From positions 1-64,000 of the forward strand of contig WEDG01000341.1 in assembly GCA_017591395.1 (NCBI GenBank): DNA of 64,000 bases, in the 5' to 3' direction. The translations under genes were made by a program, and so were the position numbers. The notes under the pieces are model-generated. The model was not told the origin of the DNA and made no database searches. It was given only the letters and a program-made list of their open reading frames with translations. Shown here piece after piece: positions 1 through 13,884 of this stretch. Each line of letters begins with the position of its first letter. Positions within the stretch are counted from its first letter, which is position 1. This DNA comes from Schistocephalus solidus (lineage: Eukaryota > Platyhelminthes > Cestoda > Diphyllobothriidea > Diphyllobothriidae).

Positions 1-2028
1 ATGCGGTTTCTGAATATGGACTCCAGAGAATAATCGGGGAAATAATTTCTGGAAATTGTTTTGAGTGCAGGACATGGAGTCAGGTGATTCGGACATGACA
101 TTTTTAGGGTTCAGATCCCGAAATTTCAATGAACATTTGGGTCGAAGACAATCAACCACTGTGGAATAACCACGCAATGCCCATTCTACAAACAAGTAGT
201 ACTACAGGTAGTATGAATCTTATATGGCAAAGATCATTATACCGTACTTTCCGACATAGGTACTAGCTAAAGCCAGACACGTGTTTTCGCCGATGTTTCT
301 GCTGCTGCGTGACACAGCAACGAGGGTTCGGCTCCTCAGTGGGTCCCCAGCGTTCTCTATGCGGTTTCTGGTATATGGACTCCAGAGAATAATCGGGAAA
401 TAATTTCTGAAATTATTAAGTGCAGGACATGGAGTCAGTTGATTCGGGCATGAGTTTTAGGGTGAGACCTAAAATTTCAATAAACATTTGGGTCGAAGAC
501 AATCAACCACTGTGGAATAACCACGTAATGCCCATTCTACAAACAAGTAGTACTACAAGTAGTATGAATCTTATATGGCAAAGACAGTTATACCGTACTT
601 CCGACATAGATACAGCTAAAAGCCCAGACACGTGTTTCGCCGATGTTTCTGCTGCTGCGTGACACAGCAACGAGGGGTTCGGCTCCTCAGTGGGTCCCCC
701 AGCGTTCTCTATGCGGTTTCTGGTATATGGACTCCAGAGAATAATCAGGTAATAATTTCTGAAATTATTAGCGCAGGACATGGAGTCAGGTGATTCGGAC
801 ATGACTTTTTAGGGTCAGACCCGAAATTTCAATGAACATTTGGGTCGAAGACAATCAACCACTGTGGAATAACCACGTAATGCCCATTCTACAAACAATA
901 GTACTACAAGTAGTATGAATCTTATATGGCAAAGACAGTATACCGTACTTCCGACATAGGTACTAGCTAAAAGCCCAGACACGTGTTTCGCCGATGTTTC
1001 TGCTGCTGCGTGACACAGCAACGAGGGGTTCAGCTCCTCAGTGGGTCCCCCAGCGTTCTCTATGCGGTTTCTGGTATATGGACTCCAGAGAATAATCGGG
1101 GAAATAATTTCTGAAATTACGTAAGTGCAGGACATGGAGTCAGGTGATTCGGACATGACTTTTTAGGGTCAAACCCGAAATTTCAATGAACATTTTGGTC
1201 GAAGACAATCAACCACTGTGGAATAACCACGTAATGCCCATTCTACAAACAAGTAGTACTACAAGTAGTATGAATCTTATATGGCAAAGACAGTATACCG
1301 TACTTCCGACATAGGTACTAGCTAAAAAGCCCAGACACGTGTTTCGCCGATGTTTCTGCTGCTGCGTGACACAGCAACGAGGGGTTCGGCTCCTCAGTGG
1401 GTCCCCCAGCGTTCTCTATGCGGTTTCTGGTATATGGACTCCAGAGAATAATCGGGGAAATAATTTCTGAAATTATTAAGTGCAGGACATGGAGTCAGGT
1501 GATTCGGACATGACTTTTTAGGGTCAAACCCGAAATTTCAATGAACATTTTGGTCGAAGACAATCAACCACTGTGGAATAACCACGTAATGCCCATTCTA
1601 CAAACAAGTAGTACTACAAGTAGTATGAATCTTATATGGCAAAGACGTTATACCGTACTTCCGACATAGATACTAGCTAAAAGCCCAGACACGTGTTTCG
1701 CCGATGTTTCTGCTGCTGCGTGACACAGCAACGAGGGGTTCGGCTCCTCAGTGGGTCCCCAGCGTTCTCTATGCGGTTTCTGGTATATGGACTCCAGAGA
1801 ATAATCGGGGAAATAATTTCTGAAATTATTAAGTGCAGGACATGGAGTCAGGTGATTCGGACATGACTTTTTAGGGTCAAACCCGAAATTTCAATGAACA
1901 TTTGGGTCGAAGACAATCAACCACTGTGGAATAACCACGTAATGCCCATTCTACAAACAAGTAGTACTACAAGTAGTATGAATCTTATATGGCAAAGACG
2001 TTATACCGTACTTCCGACATAGATACTA

Positions 2029-2118
2029 GCTAAAAGCCCAGACACGTGTTTTCGCCGATGTTTCTGCTGCTGCGTGACACAGCAACGAGGGGTTCGGCTC
2101 CTCAGTGGGTCCCCCAGC
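2029..2118 (-). ncRNA. Hammerhead copy with extra A in GAAA core
   Basis: The minus strand reads GGCGAAAACACGTGTC: one extra A follows the GAAA core segment. The leftmost copy, at about 263-351, has the same extra A. This probably disturbs the A14/A15.1 register and reduces activity. Other parts of the fold are intact here. Confidence 0.7.
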
Positions 2119-5100
2119 GTTCTCTATGCGGTTTCTGGTATATGGACTCCAGAGAATAATCGGGGAAATAATTTCTGAAATTATTAAGCGCAGGACATGG
2201 AGTCAGGTGATTCGGACATGACTTTTTAGGGTCAAACCCGAAATTTCAATGAACATTTGGGTCGAAGACAATCAACCACTGTGGAATAACCACGTAATGC
2301 CCATTCTACAAACAAGTAGTATGAATCTTATATGGCAAAGACGTTATACCGTACTTCCGACATAGGTACTAGCTAAAAAGCCCAGACACGTGTTTCGCCG
2401 ATGTTTCTGCTGCTGCGTGACACAGCAACGAGGGGTTCGGCTCCTCAGTGGGTCCCCCAGCGTTCTCTATGCGGTTTCTGGTATATGGACTCCAGAGAAT
2501 AATCGGGGAAATAATTTCTGAAATTATTAAGTGCAGGACATGGAGTCAGGTGATTCGGACATGACTTTTTAGGGTCAAACCCGAAATTTCAATGAACATT
2601 TGGGTCGAAGACAATCAACCACTGTGGAATAACCACGTAATGCCCATTCTACAAACAAGTAGTACTACAAGTAGTATGAATCTTATATGGCAAAGACGGT
2701 ATACCGTACTTCCGACATAGGTACTAGCTAAAAGCCCAGACACGTGTTTCGCCGATGTTTCTGCTGCTGCGTGACACAGCAACGAGGGGTTCGGCTCCTC
2801 AGTGGGTCCCCCAGCGTTCTCTATGCGGTTTCTGGTATATGGACTCCAGAGAATAATCGGGGAAATAATTTCTGAAATTATTAAGTGCAGGACATGGAGT
2901 CAGGTGATTCGGACATGACTTTTTAGGGTCAAACCCGAAATTTCAATGAACATTTGGGTCGAAGACAATCAACCACTGTGGAATAACCACGTAATGCCCA
3001 TTCTACAAACAAGTAGTACTACAAGTAGTATGAATCTTATATGGCAAAGACAGTATACCGTACTTCCGACATAGGTACTAGCTAAAAGCCCAGACACGTG
3101 TTTCGCCGATGTTTCTGCTGCTGCGTGACACAGCAACGAGGGGTTCGGCTCCTCAGTGGGTCCCCAGCGTTCTCTATGCGGTTTCTGGTATATGGACTCC
3201 AGAGAATAATCGGGGAAATAATTTCTGAAATTATTAAGTGCAGGACATGAAGTCAGGTGATTCGGACATGATTTTTTTAGGGTCAAACCCGAAATTTTCA
3301 ATGAACATTTGGGTCGAAGACAATCAACCACTGTGGAATAACCACGTAATGCCCATTCTACAAACAAGTAGTACTACAAGTAGTATGAATCTTATATGGC
3401 AAAGACAGTATACCGTACTTCCGACATAGGTACTAGCTAAAAGCCCAGACACGTGTTTCGCCGATGTTTCTGCTGCTGCGTGACACAGCAACGAGGGGTT
3501 CGGCTCCTCAGTGGGTCCCCAGCGTTCTCTATGCGGTTTCTGGTATATGGACTCCAGAGAATAATCGGGGAAATAATTTCTGAAATTATTAAGTGCAGGA
3601 CATGGAGTCAGGTGATTCGGACATGACTTTTTAGGGTCAAACCCGAAATTTCAATGAACATTTGGGTCGAAGACAATCAACCACTGTGGAATAACCACGT
3701 AATGCCCATTCTACAAACAAGTAGTATGAATCTTATATGGCAAAGACAGTATACCGTACTTCCGACATAGGTACTAGCTAAAAGCCCAGACACGTGTTTC
3801 GCCGATGTTTCTGCTGCTGCGTGACACAGCAACGAGGGGTTCGGCTCCTCAGTGGGTCCCCCAGCGTTCTCTATGCGGTTTCTGGTATATGGACTCCAGA
3901 GAATAATCGGGGAAATAATTTCTGAAATAAGTAAGCGCAGGACATGGAGTCAGGTGATTCGGACATGACTTTTTAGGGTCAAACCCGAAATTTTCAATGA
4001 ACATTTGGGTCGAAGACAATCAACCACTGTGGAATAACCACGTAATGCCTATTCTACAAACAAGTAGTATGAATCTTATATGGCAAAGACAGTATACCGT
4101 ACTTCCGACATAGGTACTAGCTTAAAGCCCAGACACGTGTTTCGCCGATGTTTCTGCTGCTGCGTGACACAGCAACGAGGGGTTCGGCTCCTCAGTGGGT
4201 CCCCCAGCGTTCTCTATGCGGTTTCTGGTATATGGACTCCAGAGAATAATCGGCGAAATAATTTCTGAAATTAGTAAGCGCAGGACATGGAGTCAGGTGA
4301 TTCGGACATGACTTTTTAGGGTCAAACCCGAAATTTCAATGAACATTTGGGTCGAAGACAATCAACCACTGTGGAAATAACCACGTAATGCCCATTCTAC
4401 AAACAAGTAGTACTACAAGTAGTATGAATCTTATATGGCAAAGACAGTATACCGTACTTCCGACATAGGTACTAGCTAAAAGCCCAGACACGTGTTTCGC
4501 CGATGTTTCTGCTGCCGCGTGACACAGCAACGAGGGGTTCGGCTCCTCAGTGGGTCCCCCAGCGTTCTCTATGCGGTTTCTGGTATATGGACTCCAGAGA
4601 ATAATCGGGAAATAATTTCTGAAATTAGTAGCGCAGGACATGGAGTCAGGTGATTCGGACATGACTTTTTAGGGTCAAACCCGAAATTTCAATGAACATT
4701 TGGGTCGAAGACAATCAACCACTGTGGAATAACCACGTAATGCCTATTCTACAAACAAGTAGTATGAATCTTATATGGCAAAGACAGTTATACCGTACTT
4801 CCGACATAGGTACTAGCTAAAAGCCCAGACACGTGTTTCGCCGATGTTTCTGCTGCTGCGTGACACAGCAACGAGGGGTTCGGCTCCTCAGTGGGTCCCC
4901 CAGCGTTCTCTATGCGGTTTCTGGTATATGGACTCCAGAGAATAATCGGGGAAATAATTTCTGAAATTATTAAGTGCAGGACATGGAGTCAGGTGATTCG
5001 GACATGACTTTTTAGGGTCAAACCCGAAATTTCAATGAACATTTGGGTCGAAGACAATCAACCACTGTGGAATAACCACGTAATGCCCATTCTACAAACA

Positions 5101-8100
5101 AGTAGTACTACAAGTAGTATGAATCTTATATGGCAAAGACAGTATACCGTACTTCCGACATAGGTACTAGCTAAAAGCCCAGACACGTGTTTCGCCGATG
5201 TTTCTGCTGCTGCGTGACACAGCAACGAGGGGTTCAGCTCCTCAGTGGGTCCCCCAGCGTTCTCTATGCGGTTTCTGGTATATGGACTCCAGAGAATAAT
5301 CGGGGAAATAATTTCTGAAATTATTAAGCGCAGGACATGGAGTCAGGTGATTCGGACATGACTTTTTAGGGTCAAACCCGAAATTTCAATGAACATTTGG
5401 GTCGAAGACAATCAACCACTGTGGAATAACCACGTAATGCCCATTCTACAAACAAGTAGTATGAATCTTATATGGCAAAGACAGTATACCGTACTTCCGA
5501 CATAGGTACTAGCTAAAAGCCCAGACACGTGTTTCGCCGATGTTTCTGCTGCTGCGTGACACAGCAACGAGGGGTTCGGCTCCTCAGTGGGTCCCCCAGC
5601 GTTCTCTATGCGGTTTCTGGTATATGGACTCCAGAGAATAATCGGGGAAATAATTTCTGAAATTATTAAGTGCAGGACATGGAGTCAGGTGATTCGGACA
5701 TGACTTTTTAGGGTCAAACCCGAAATTTCAATGAACATTTGGGTCGAAGACAATCAACCACTGTGGAATAACCACGTAATGCCCATTCTACAAACAAGTA
5801 GTACTACAAGTAGTATGAATCTTATATGGCAAAGACAGTATACCGTACTTCCGACATAGGTACTAGCTAAAAGCCCAGACACGTGTTTCGCCGATGTTTC
5901 TGCTGCTGCGTGACACAGCAACGAGGGGTTCGGCTCCTCAGTGGGTCCCCCAGCGTTCTCTATGCGGTTTCTGGTATATGGACTCCAGAGAATAATCGGG
6001 AAATAATTTCTGAAATTATTAAGTGCAGGACATGGAGTCAGGTGATTCGGACATGACTTTTTAGGGTCAAACCCGAAATTTCAATGAACATTTGGGTCGA
6101 AGACAATCAACCACTGTGGAATAACCACGTAATGCCCATTCTACAAACAAGTAGTACTACAAGTAGTATGAATCTTATATGGCAAAGACAGTATACCGTA
6201 CTTCCGACATAGGTACTAGCTAAAAGCCCAGACACGTGTTTCGCCGATGTTTCTGCTGCTGCGTGACACAGCAACGAGGGGTTCGGCTCCTCAGTGGGTC
6301 CCCCAGCGTTCTCTATGCGGTTTCTGGTATATGGACTCCAGAGAATAATCGGGGAAATAATTTCTGAAATTAGTAAGCGCAGGACATGGAGTCAGGTGAT
6401 TCGGACATGACTTTTTAGGGTCAGAACCCGAAATTTTAATGAACATTTGGGTCGAAGACAATCAACCACTGTGGAATAACCACGTAATGCCCATTCTACA
6501 AACAAGTAGTATGAATCTTATATGGCAAAGACAGTATACCGTACTTCCGACATAGGTACTAGCTAAAAGCCCAGACACGTGTTTCGCCGATGTTTCTGCT
6601 GCCGCGTGACACAGCAACGAGGGGTTCAGCTCCTCAGTGGGTTCCCTAGCGTTCTCTATGCGGTTTCTGGTATATGGACTCCAGAGAATAATCGGGGAAA
6701 TAATTTCTGAAATTAGTAAGCGCAGGACATGGAGTCAGGTGATTCGGACATGACTTTTTAGGGTCAAACCCGAAATTTCAATGAACATTTGGGTCGAAGA
6801 CAATCAACCACTGTGGAATAACCACGTAATGCCCATTCTACAAACAAGTAGTACTACAAGTAGTATGAATCTTATATGGCAAAAGACAGTATACCGTACT
6901 TCCGACATAGGTACTAGCTAAAAGCCCAGACACGTGTTTCGCCGATGTTTCTGCTGCTGCGTGACACAGCAACGAGGGGTTCGGCTCCTCAGTGGGTCCC
7001 CCAGCGTTCTCTATGCGGTTTCTGGTATATGGACTCCAGAGAATAATCGGGGAAATAATTTCTGAAATTATTAAGTGCAGGACATGGAGTCAGGTGATTC
7101 GGACATGACTTTTTAGGGTCAAACCCGAAATTTCAATGAACATTTGGGTCGAAGACAATCAACCACTGTGGAATAACCACGTAATGCCCATTCTACAAAC
7201 AAGTAGTGTATGAATCTTATATGGCAAAGACAGTATACCGTACTTCCGACATAGGTACTAGCTAAAAGCCCAGACACGTGTTTCGCCGATGTTTCTGCTG
7301 CTGCGTGACACAGCAACGAGGGGTTCGGCTCCTCAGTGGGTCCCCCAGCGTTCTCTATGCGGTTTCTGGTATATGGACTCCAGAGAATAATCGGGAAATA
7401 ATTTCTGAAATTAGTAAGTGCAGGACATGGAGTCAGGTGATTCGGACATGACTTTTTAGGGTCAAACCCGAAATTTCAATGAACATTTGGGTCGAAGACA
7501 ATCAACCACTGTGGAATAACCACGTAATGCCCATTCTACAAACAAGTAGTATGAATCTTATATGGCAAAGACAGTATACCGTACTTCCGACATAGGTACT
7601 AGCTAAAAGCCCAGACACGTGTTTCGCCGATGTTTCTGCTGCTGCGTGACACAGCAACGAGGGGTTCGGCTCCTCAGTGGGTCCCCCAGCGTTCTCTATG
7701 CGGTTTCTGGTATATGGACTCCAGAGAATAATCGGGGAAATAATTTCTGAAATTATTAAGTGCAGGACATGGAGTCAGGTGATTCGGACATGACTTTTTA
7801 GGGTCAAACCCGAAATTTCAATGAACATTTGGGTCGAAGACAATCAACCACTGTGGAATAACCACGTAATGCCCATTCTACAAACAAGTAGTATGAATCT
7901 TATATGGCAAAGACAGTATACCGTACTTCCGACATAGGTACTAGCTAAAAGCCCAGACACGTGTTTCGCCGATGTTTCTGCTGCTGCGTGACACAGCAAC
8001 GAGGGGTTCGGCTCCTCAGTGGGTCCCCCAGCGTTCTCTATGCGGTTTCTGGTATATGGACTCCAGAGAATAATCGGGAAATAATTTCTGAAATTATTAA

Positions 8101-11100
8101 GTGCAGGACATGGAGTCAGGTGATTCGGACATGACTTTTTAGGGTCAAACCCGAAATTTCAATGAACATTTGGGTCGAAGACAATCAACCACTGTGGAAT
8201 AACCACGTAATGCCCATTCTACAAACAAGTAGTACTACAAGTAGTATGAATCTTATATGGCAAAGACAGTATACCGTACTTCCGACATAGGTACTAGCTA
8301 AAAGCCCAGACACGTGTTTCGCCGATGTTTCTGCTGCTGCGTGACACAGCAACGAGGGGTTCGGCTCCTCAGTGGGTCCCCCAGCGTTCTCTATGCGGTT
8401 TCTGGTATATGGACTCCAGAGAATAATCGGGGAAATAATTTCTGAAATAAGTTAGCGCAGGACATGGAGTCAGGTGATTCGGACATGACTTTTTAGGGTC
8501 AAACCCGAAATTTCAATGAACATTTGGGTCGAAGACAATCAACCACTGTGGAATAACCACGTAATGCCCATTCTACAAACAAGTAGTACTACAAGTAGTA
8601 TGAATCTTATATGGCAAAGACAGTATACCGTACTTCCGACATAGGTACTAGCTAAAAGCCCAGACACGTGTTTCGCCGATGTTTCTGCTGCTGCGTGACA
8701 CAGCAACGAGGGGTTCGGCTCCTCAGTGGGTCCCCCAGCGTTCTCTATGCGGTTTCTGGTATATGGACTCCAGAGAATAATCGGGGAAATAATTTCTGAA
8801 ATTAGTAAGCGCAGGACATGGAGTCAGGTGATTCGGACATGACTTTTTAGGGTCAAACCCGAAATTTCAATGAACATTTGGGTCGAAGACAATCAACCAC
8901 TGTGGAATAACCACGTAATGCCTATTCTACAAACAAGTAGTATGAATCTTATATGGCAAAGACAGTATACCGTACTTCCGACATAGGTACTAGCTAAAAG
9001 CCCAGACACGTGTTTCGCCGATGTTTCTGCTGCTGCGTGACACAGCAACGAGGGGTTCGGCTCCTCAGTGGGTCCCCCAGCGTTCTCTATGCGGTTTCTG
9101 GTATATGGACTCCAGAGAATAATCGGGGAAATAATTTCTGAAATTAGTAAGCGCAGGACATGGAGTCAGGTGATTCGGACATGACTTTTTAGGGTCAAAC
9201 CCGAAATTTCAATGAACATTTGGGTCGAAGACAATCAACCACTGTGGAATAACCACGTAATGCCTATTCTACAAACAAGTAGTATGAATCTTATATGGCA
9301 AAGACAGTATACCGTACTTCCGACATAGGTACTAGCTAAAAGCCCAGACACGTGTTTCGCCGATGTTTCTGCTGCTGCGTGACACAGCAACGAGGGGTTC
9401 GGCTCCTCAGTGGGTCCCCCAGCGTTCTCTATGCGGTTTCTGGTATATGGACTCCAGAGAATAATCGGGGAAATAATTTCTGAAATTATTAAGTGCAGGA
9501 CATGGAGTCAGGTGATTCGGACATGACTTTTTAGGGTCAAACCCGAAATTTCAATGAACATTTGGGTCGAAGACAATCAACCACTGTGGAATAACCACGT
9601 AATGCCCATTCTACAAACAAGTAGTATGAATCTTATATGGCAAAGACAGTATACCGTACTTCCGACATAGGTACTAGCTAAAAGCCCAGACACGTGTTTC
9701 GCCGATGTTTCTGCTGCTGCGTGACACAGCAACGAGGGGTTCGGCTCCTCAGTGGGTCCCCCAGCGTTCTCTATGCGGTTTCTGGTATATGGACTCCAGA
9801 GAATAATCGGGGAAATAATTTCTGAAATTATTAAGTGCAGGACATGGAGTCAGGTGATTCGGACATGACTTTTTAGGGTCAAACCCGAAATTTCAATGAA
9901 CATTTGGGTCGAAGACAATCAACCACTGTGGAATAACCACGTAATGCCCATTCTACAAACAAGTAGTATGAATCTTATATGGCAAAGACAGTATACCGTA
10001 CTTCCGACATAGGTACTAGCTAAAAGCCCAGACACGTGTTTCGCCGATGTTTCTGCTGCTGCGTGACACAGCAACGAGGGGTTCGGCTCCTCAGTGGGTC
10101 CCCCAGCGTTCTCTATGCGGTTTCTGGTATATGGACTCCAGAGAATAATCGGGAAATAATTTCTGAAATTAGTAAGCGCAGGACATGGAGTCAGGTGATT
10201 CGGACATGACTTTTTAGGGTAAAAACCCGAAATTTCAATGAACATTTGGGTCGAAGACAATCAACCACTGTGGAATAACCACGTAATGCCTATTCTACAA
10301 ACAAGTAGTATGAATCTTATATGGCAAAGACAGTATACCGTACTTCCGACATAGGTACTAGCTAAAAGCCCAGACACGTGTTTCGCCGATGTTTCTGCTG
10401 CTGCGTGACACAGCAACGAGGGGTTCGGCTCCTCAGTGGGTCCCCAGCGTTCTCTATGCGGTTTCTGGTATATGGACTCCAGAGAATAATCGGGGAAATA
10501 ATTTCTGAAATTATTAAGTGCAGGACATGGAGTCAGGTGATTCGGACATGACTTTTTAGGGTCAAAACCCGAAATTTCAATGAACATTTGGGTCGAAGAC
10601 AATCAACCACTGTGGAATAACCACGTAATGCCTATTCTACAAACAAGTAGTATGAATCTTATATGGCAAAGACAGTATACCGCACTTCCGACATAGGTAC
10701 TAGCTAAAAGCCCAGACACGTGTTTCGCCGATGTTTCTGCTGCTGCGTGACACAGCAACGAGGGGTTCGGCTCCTCAGTGGGTCCCCCAGCGTTCTCTAT
10801 GCGGTTTCTGGTATATGGACTCCAGAGAATAATCGGGAAATAATTTCTGAAATAAGTAAGCGCAGGACATGGAGTCAGGTGATTCGGACATGACTTTTTA
10901 GGGTAAAAACCCGAAATTTCAATGAACATTTGGGTCGAAGACAATCAACCACTGTGGAATAACCACGTAATGCCCATTCTACAAACAAGTAGTATGAATC
11001 TTATATGGCAAAGACAGTATACCGTACTTCCGACATAGGTACTAGCTAAAAGCCCAGACACGTGTTTCGCCGATGTTTCTGCTGCTGCGTGACACAGCAA

Positions 11101-12079
11101 CGAGGGGTTCGGCTCCTCAGTGGGTCCCCCAGCGTTCTCTATGCGGTTTCTGGTATATGGACTCCAGAGAATAATCGGGTAAATAATTTCTGAAATTATT
11201 AAGTGCAGGACATGGAGTCAGGTGATTCGGACATGACTTTTTAGGGTCAAACCCGAAATTTCAATGAACATTTGGGTCGAAGACAATCAACCACTGTGGA
11301 ATAACCACGTAATGCCTATTCTACAAACAAGTAGTATGAATCTTATATGGCAAAGACAGTATACCGTACTTCCGACATAGGTTCTAGCTAAAAGCCCAGA
11401 CACGTGTTTCGCCGATGTTTCTGCTGCTGCGTGACACAGCAACGAGGGGTTCGGCTCCTCAGTGGGTCCCCCAGCGTTCTCTATGCGGTTTCTGGTATAT
11501 GGACTCCAGAGAATAATCGGGAAATAATTTCTGAAATAAGTAAGCGCAGGACATGGAGTCAGGTGATTCGGACATGACTTTTTAGGGTCAAACCCGAAAT
11601 TTCAATGAACATTTGGGTCGAAGACAATCAACCACTGTGGAATAACCACGTAATGCCCATTCTACAAACAAGTAGTATGAATCTTATATGGCAAAGACAG
11701 TATACCGTACTTCCGACATAGGTACTAGCTAAAAGCCCAGACACGTGTTTCGCCGATGTTTCTGCTGCTGCGTGACACAGCAACGAGGGGTTCGGCTCCT
11801 CAGTGGGTCCCCCAGCGTTCTCTATGCGGTTTCTGGTATATGGACTCCAGAGAATAATCGGGGAAATAATTTCTGAAATTAAGTAAGCGCAGGACATGGA
11901 GTCAGGTGATTCGGACATGACTTTTTAGGGTCAAACCCGAAATTTCAATGAACATTTGGGTCGAAGACAATCAACCACTGTGGAATAACCACGTAATGCC
12001 CATTCTACAAACAAGTACTACAAGTAGTATGAATCTTATATGGCAAAGACAGTATACCGTACTTCCGACATAGGTACTA

Positions 12080-12168
12080 GCTAAAAGCCCAGACACGTGT
12101 TTCGCCGATGTTTCTGCTGCTGCGTGACACAGCAACGAGGGGTTCGGCTCCTCACTGGGTCCCCCAGC
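12080..12168 (-). ncRNA. Hammerhead copy with altered core (C3 to G)
   Basis: In this copy the minus strand reads GTGAGGA where the core should read CTGAGGA, so the invariant C3 is G. The rest of the fold (stem II, GAAA, GTC) is kept. The same change is in the copy at about 12765-12853, two monomers away. Loss of C3 is known to abolish or strongly reduce hammerhead cleavage, so both are probably inactive. Confidence 0.75.
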
Positions 12169-13795
12169 GTTCTCTATGCGGTTTCTGGTATATGGACTCC
12201 AGAGAATAATCGGGGAAATAATTTCTGAAATAAGTTAGCGCAGGACATGGAGTCAGGTGATTCGGACATGACTTTTTAGGGTAAAACCCCAAAATTTCAA
12301 TGAACATTTGGGTCGAAGACAATCAACCACTGTGGAATAACCACGTTATGCCTATTCTACAAACAAGAAGTATGAATCTTATATGGCAAAGACAGTATAC
12401 CGCACTTCCGATATAGGTTCTAGCTAAAAGCCCAGACACGTGTTTCGCCGATGTTTCTGCTGCTGCGTGACACAGCAACGAGGGGTTCGGCTCCTCAGTG
12501 GGTCCCCCAGCGTTCTCTATGCGGTTTCTGGTATATGGACTCCAGAGAATAATCGGGGAAATAATTTCTGAAATAAGTAAGCGCAGGACATGGAGTCAGG
12601 TGATTCGGACATGACTTTTTAGGGTCAAACCCGAAATTTCAATGAACATTTGGGTCGAAGACAATCAACCACTGTGGAATAACCACGTAATGCCTATTCT
12701 ACAAACAAGTAGTTTGAATCTTATATGGCAAAGACAGTATACCGTACTTCCGATATAGGTTCTAGCTAAAAGCCCAGACACGTGTTTCGCCGATGTTTCT
12801 GCTGCTGCGTGACACAGCAACGAGGGGTTCGGCTCCTCACTGGGTCCCCCAGCGTTCTCTATGCGGTTTCTGGTATATGGACTCCAGAGAATAATCGGGG
12901 AAATAATTTCTGAAATTATTAAGTGCAGGACATGGAGTCAGGTGATTCGGACATGACTTTTTAGGGTCAAACCCGAAATTTCAATGAACATTTGGGTCGA
13001 AGACAATCAACCACTGTGGAATAACCACGTAATGCCCATTCTACAAACAAGTAGTAGTATGAATCTTATATGGCAAAGACAGTATACCGTACTTCCGACA
13101 TAGGTACTAGCTAAAAGCCCAGACACGTGTTTCGCCGATGTTTCTGCTGCTGCGTGACACAGCAACGAGGGGTTCGGCTCCTCAGTGGGTCCCCCAGCGT
13201 TCTCTATGCGGTTTCTGGTATATGGACTCCAGAGAATAATCGGGGAAATAATTTCTGAAATTAAGTAAGCGCAGGACATGGAGTCAGGTGATTCGGACAT
13301 GACTTTTTAGGGTCAGAACCGAAATTTCAATGAACATTTGGGTCGAAGACAATCAACCACTGTGGAATAACCACGTAATGCCTATTCTACAAACAAGTAG
13401 TATGAATCTTATATGGCAAAGACAGTATACCGTACTTCCGACATAGGTACTAGCTAAAAGCCCAGACACGTGTTTCGCCGATGTTTCTGCTGCTGCGTGA
13501 CACAGCAACGAGGGGTTCGGCTCCTCAGTGGGTCCCCCAGCGTTCTCTATGCGGTTTCTGGTATATGGACTCCAGAGAATAATCGGGGAAATAATTTCTG
13601 AAATAAGTAAGCGCAGGACATGGAGTCAGGTGATTCGGACATGACTTTTTAGGGTAAAAACCCGAAATTTCAATGAACATTTGGGTCGAAGACAATCAAC
13701 CACTGTGGAATAACCACGTTATGCCTATTCTACAAACAAGAAGTATGAATCTTATATGGCAAAGACAGTATACCGCACTTCCGACATAGGTACTA

Positions 13796-13884
13796 GCTAA
13801 AAGCCCAGACACGTGTTTCGCCGATGTTTCTGCTGCTGCGTGACACAGCAACGAGGGGTTCGGCTCCTCAGTGGGTCCCCCAGC
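13796..13884 (-). ncRNA. Type I hammerhead ribozyme (representative copy)
   Basis: Read on the minus strand, the parts appear in canonical order. Stem I 5' strand is GCT, then GGGGGA internal loop, then CCCA. Core CTGAGGA matches CUGANGA. Stem II is GCCGA pairing with TCGGC, enclosing an internal loop (ACCCCTC against AGAAACA) and a distal hairpin of nine pairs with loop TCA (GTTGCTGTG with CGCAGCAGC, two G-U pairs). Core GAAA follows. Stem III is A-U plus C-G closed by tetraloop ACGT. Cleavage triplet GTC follows, then TGGG, internal loop CTTTT, and AGC, closing stem I. Predicted cleavage is between 13807 (C) and 13806 (U). Corresponding copies lie about 96 to 8 nt before each array anchor from 359 to 15955. 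By eye 42 of 46 keep the full core. Self-cleavage is established for this family; activity of this copy is inferred. No promoter for the minus-strand transcript is evident. Confidence 0.9.

Noticed and set aside
9919..10944. Three head-to-tail minus-strand frames of 113 codons that look like a repeat protein.
   Set aside because: Short monomers are 342 bp, a multiple of three, so an open frame recurs automatically. Frames break wherever a monomer has an indel, and the ribozyme explains the conserved sequence.
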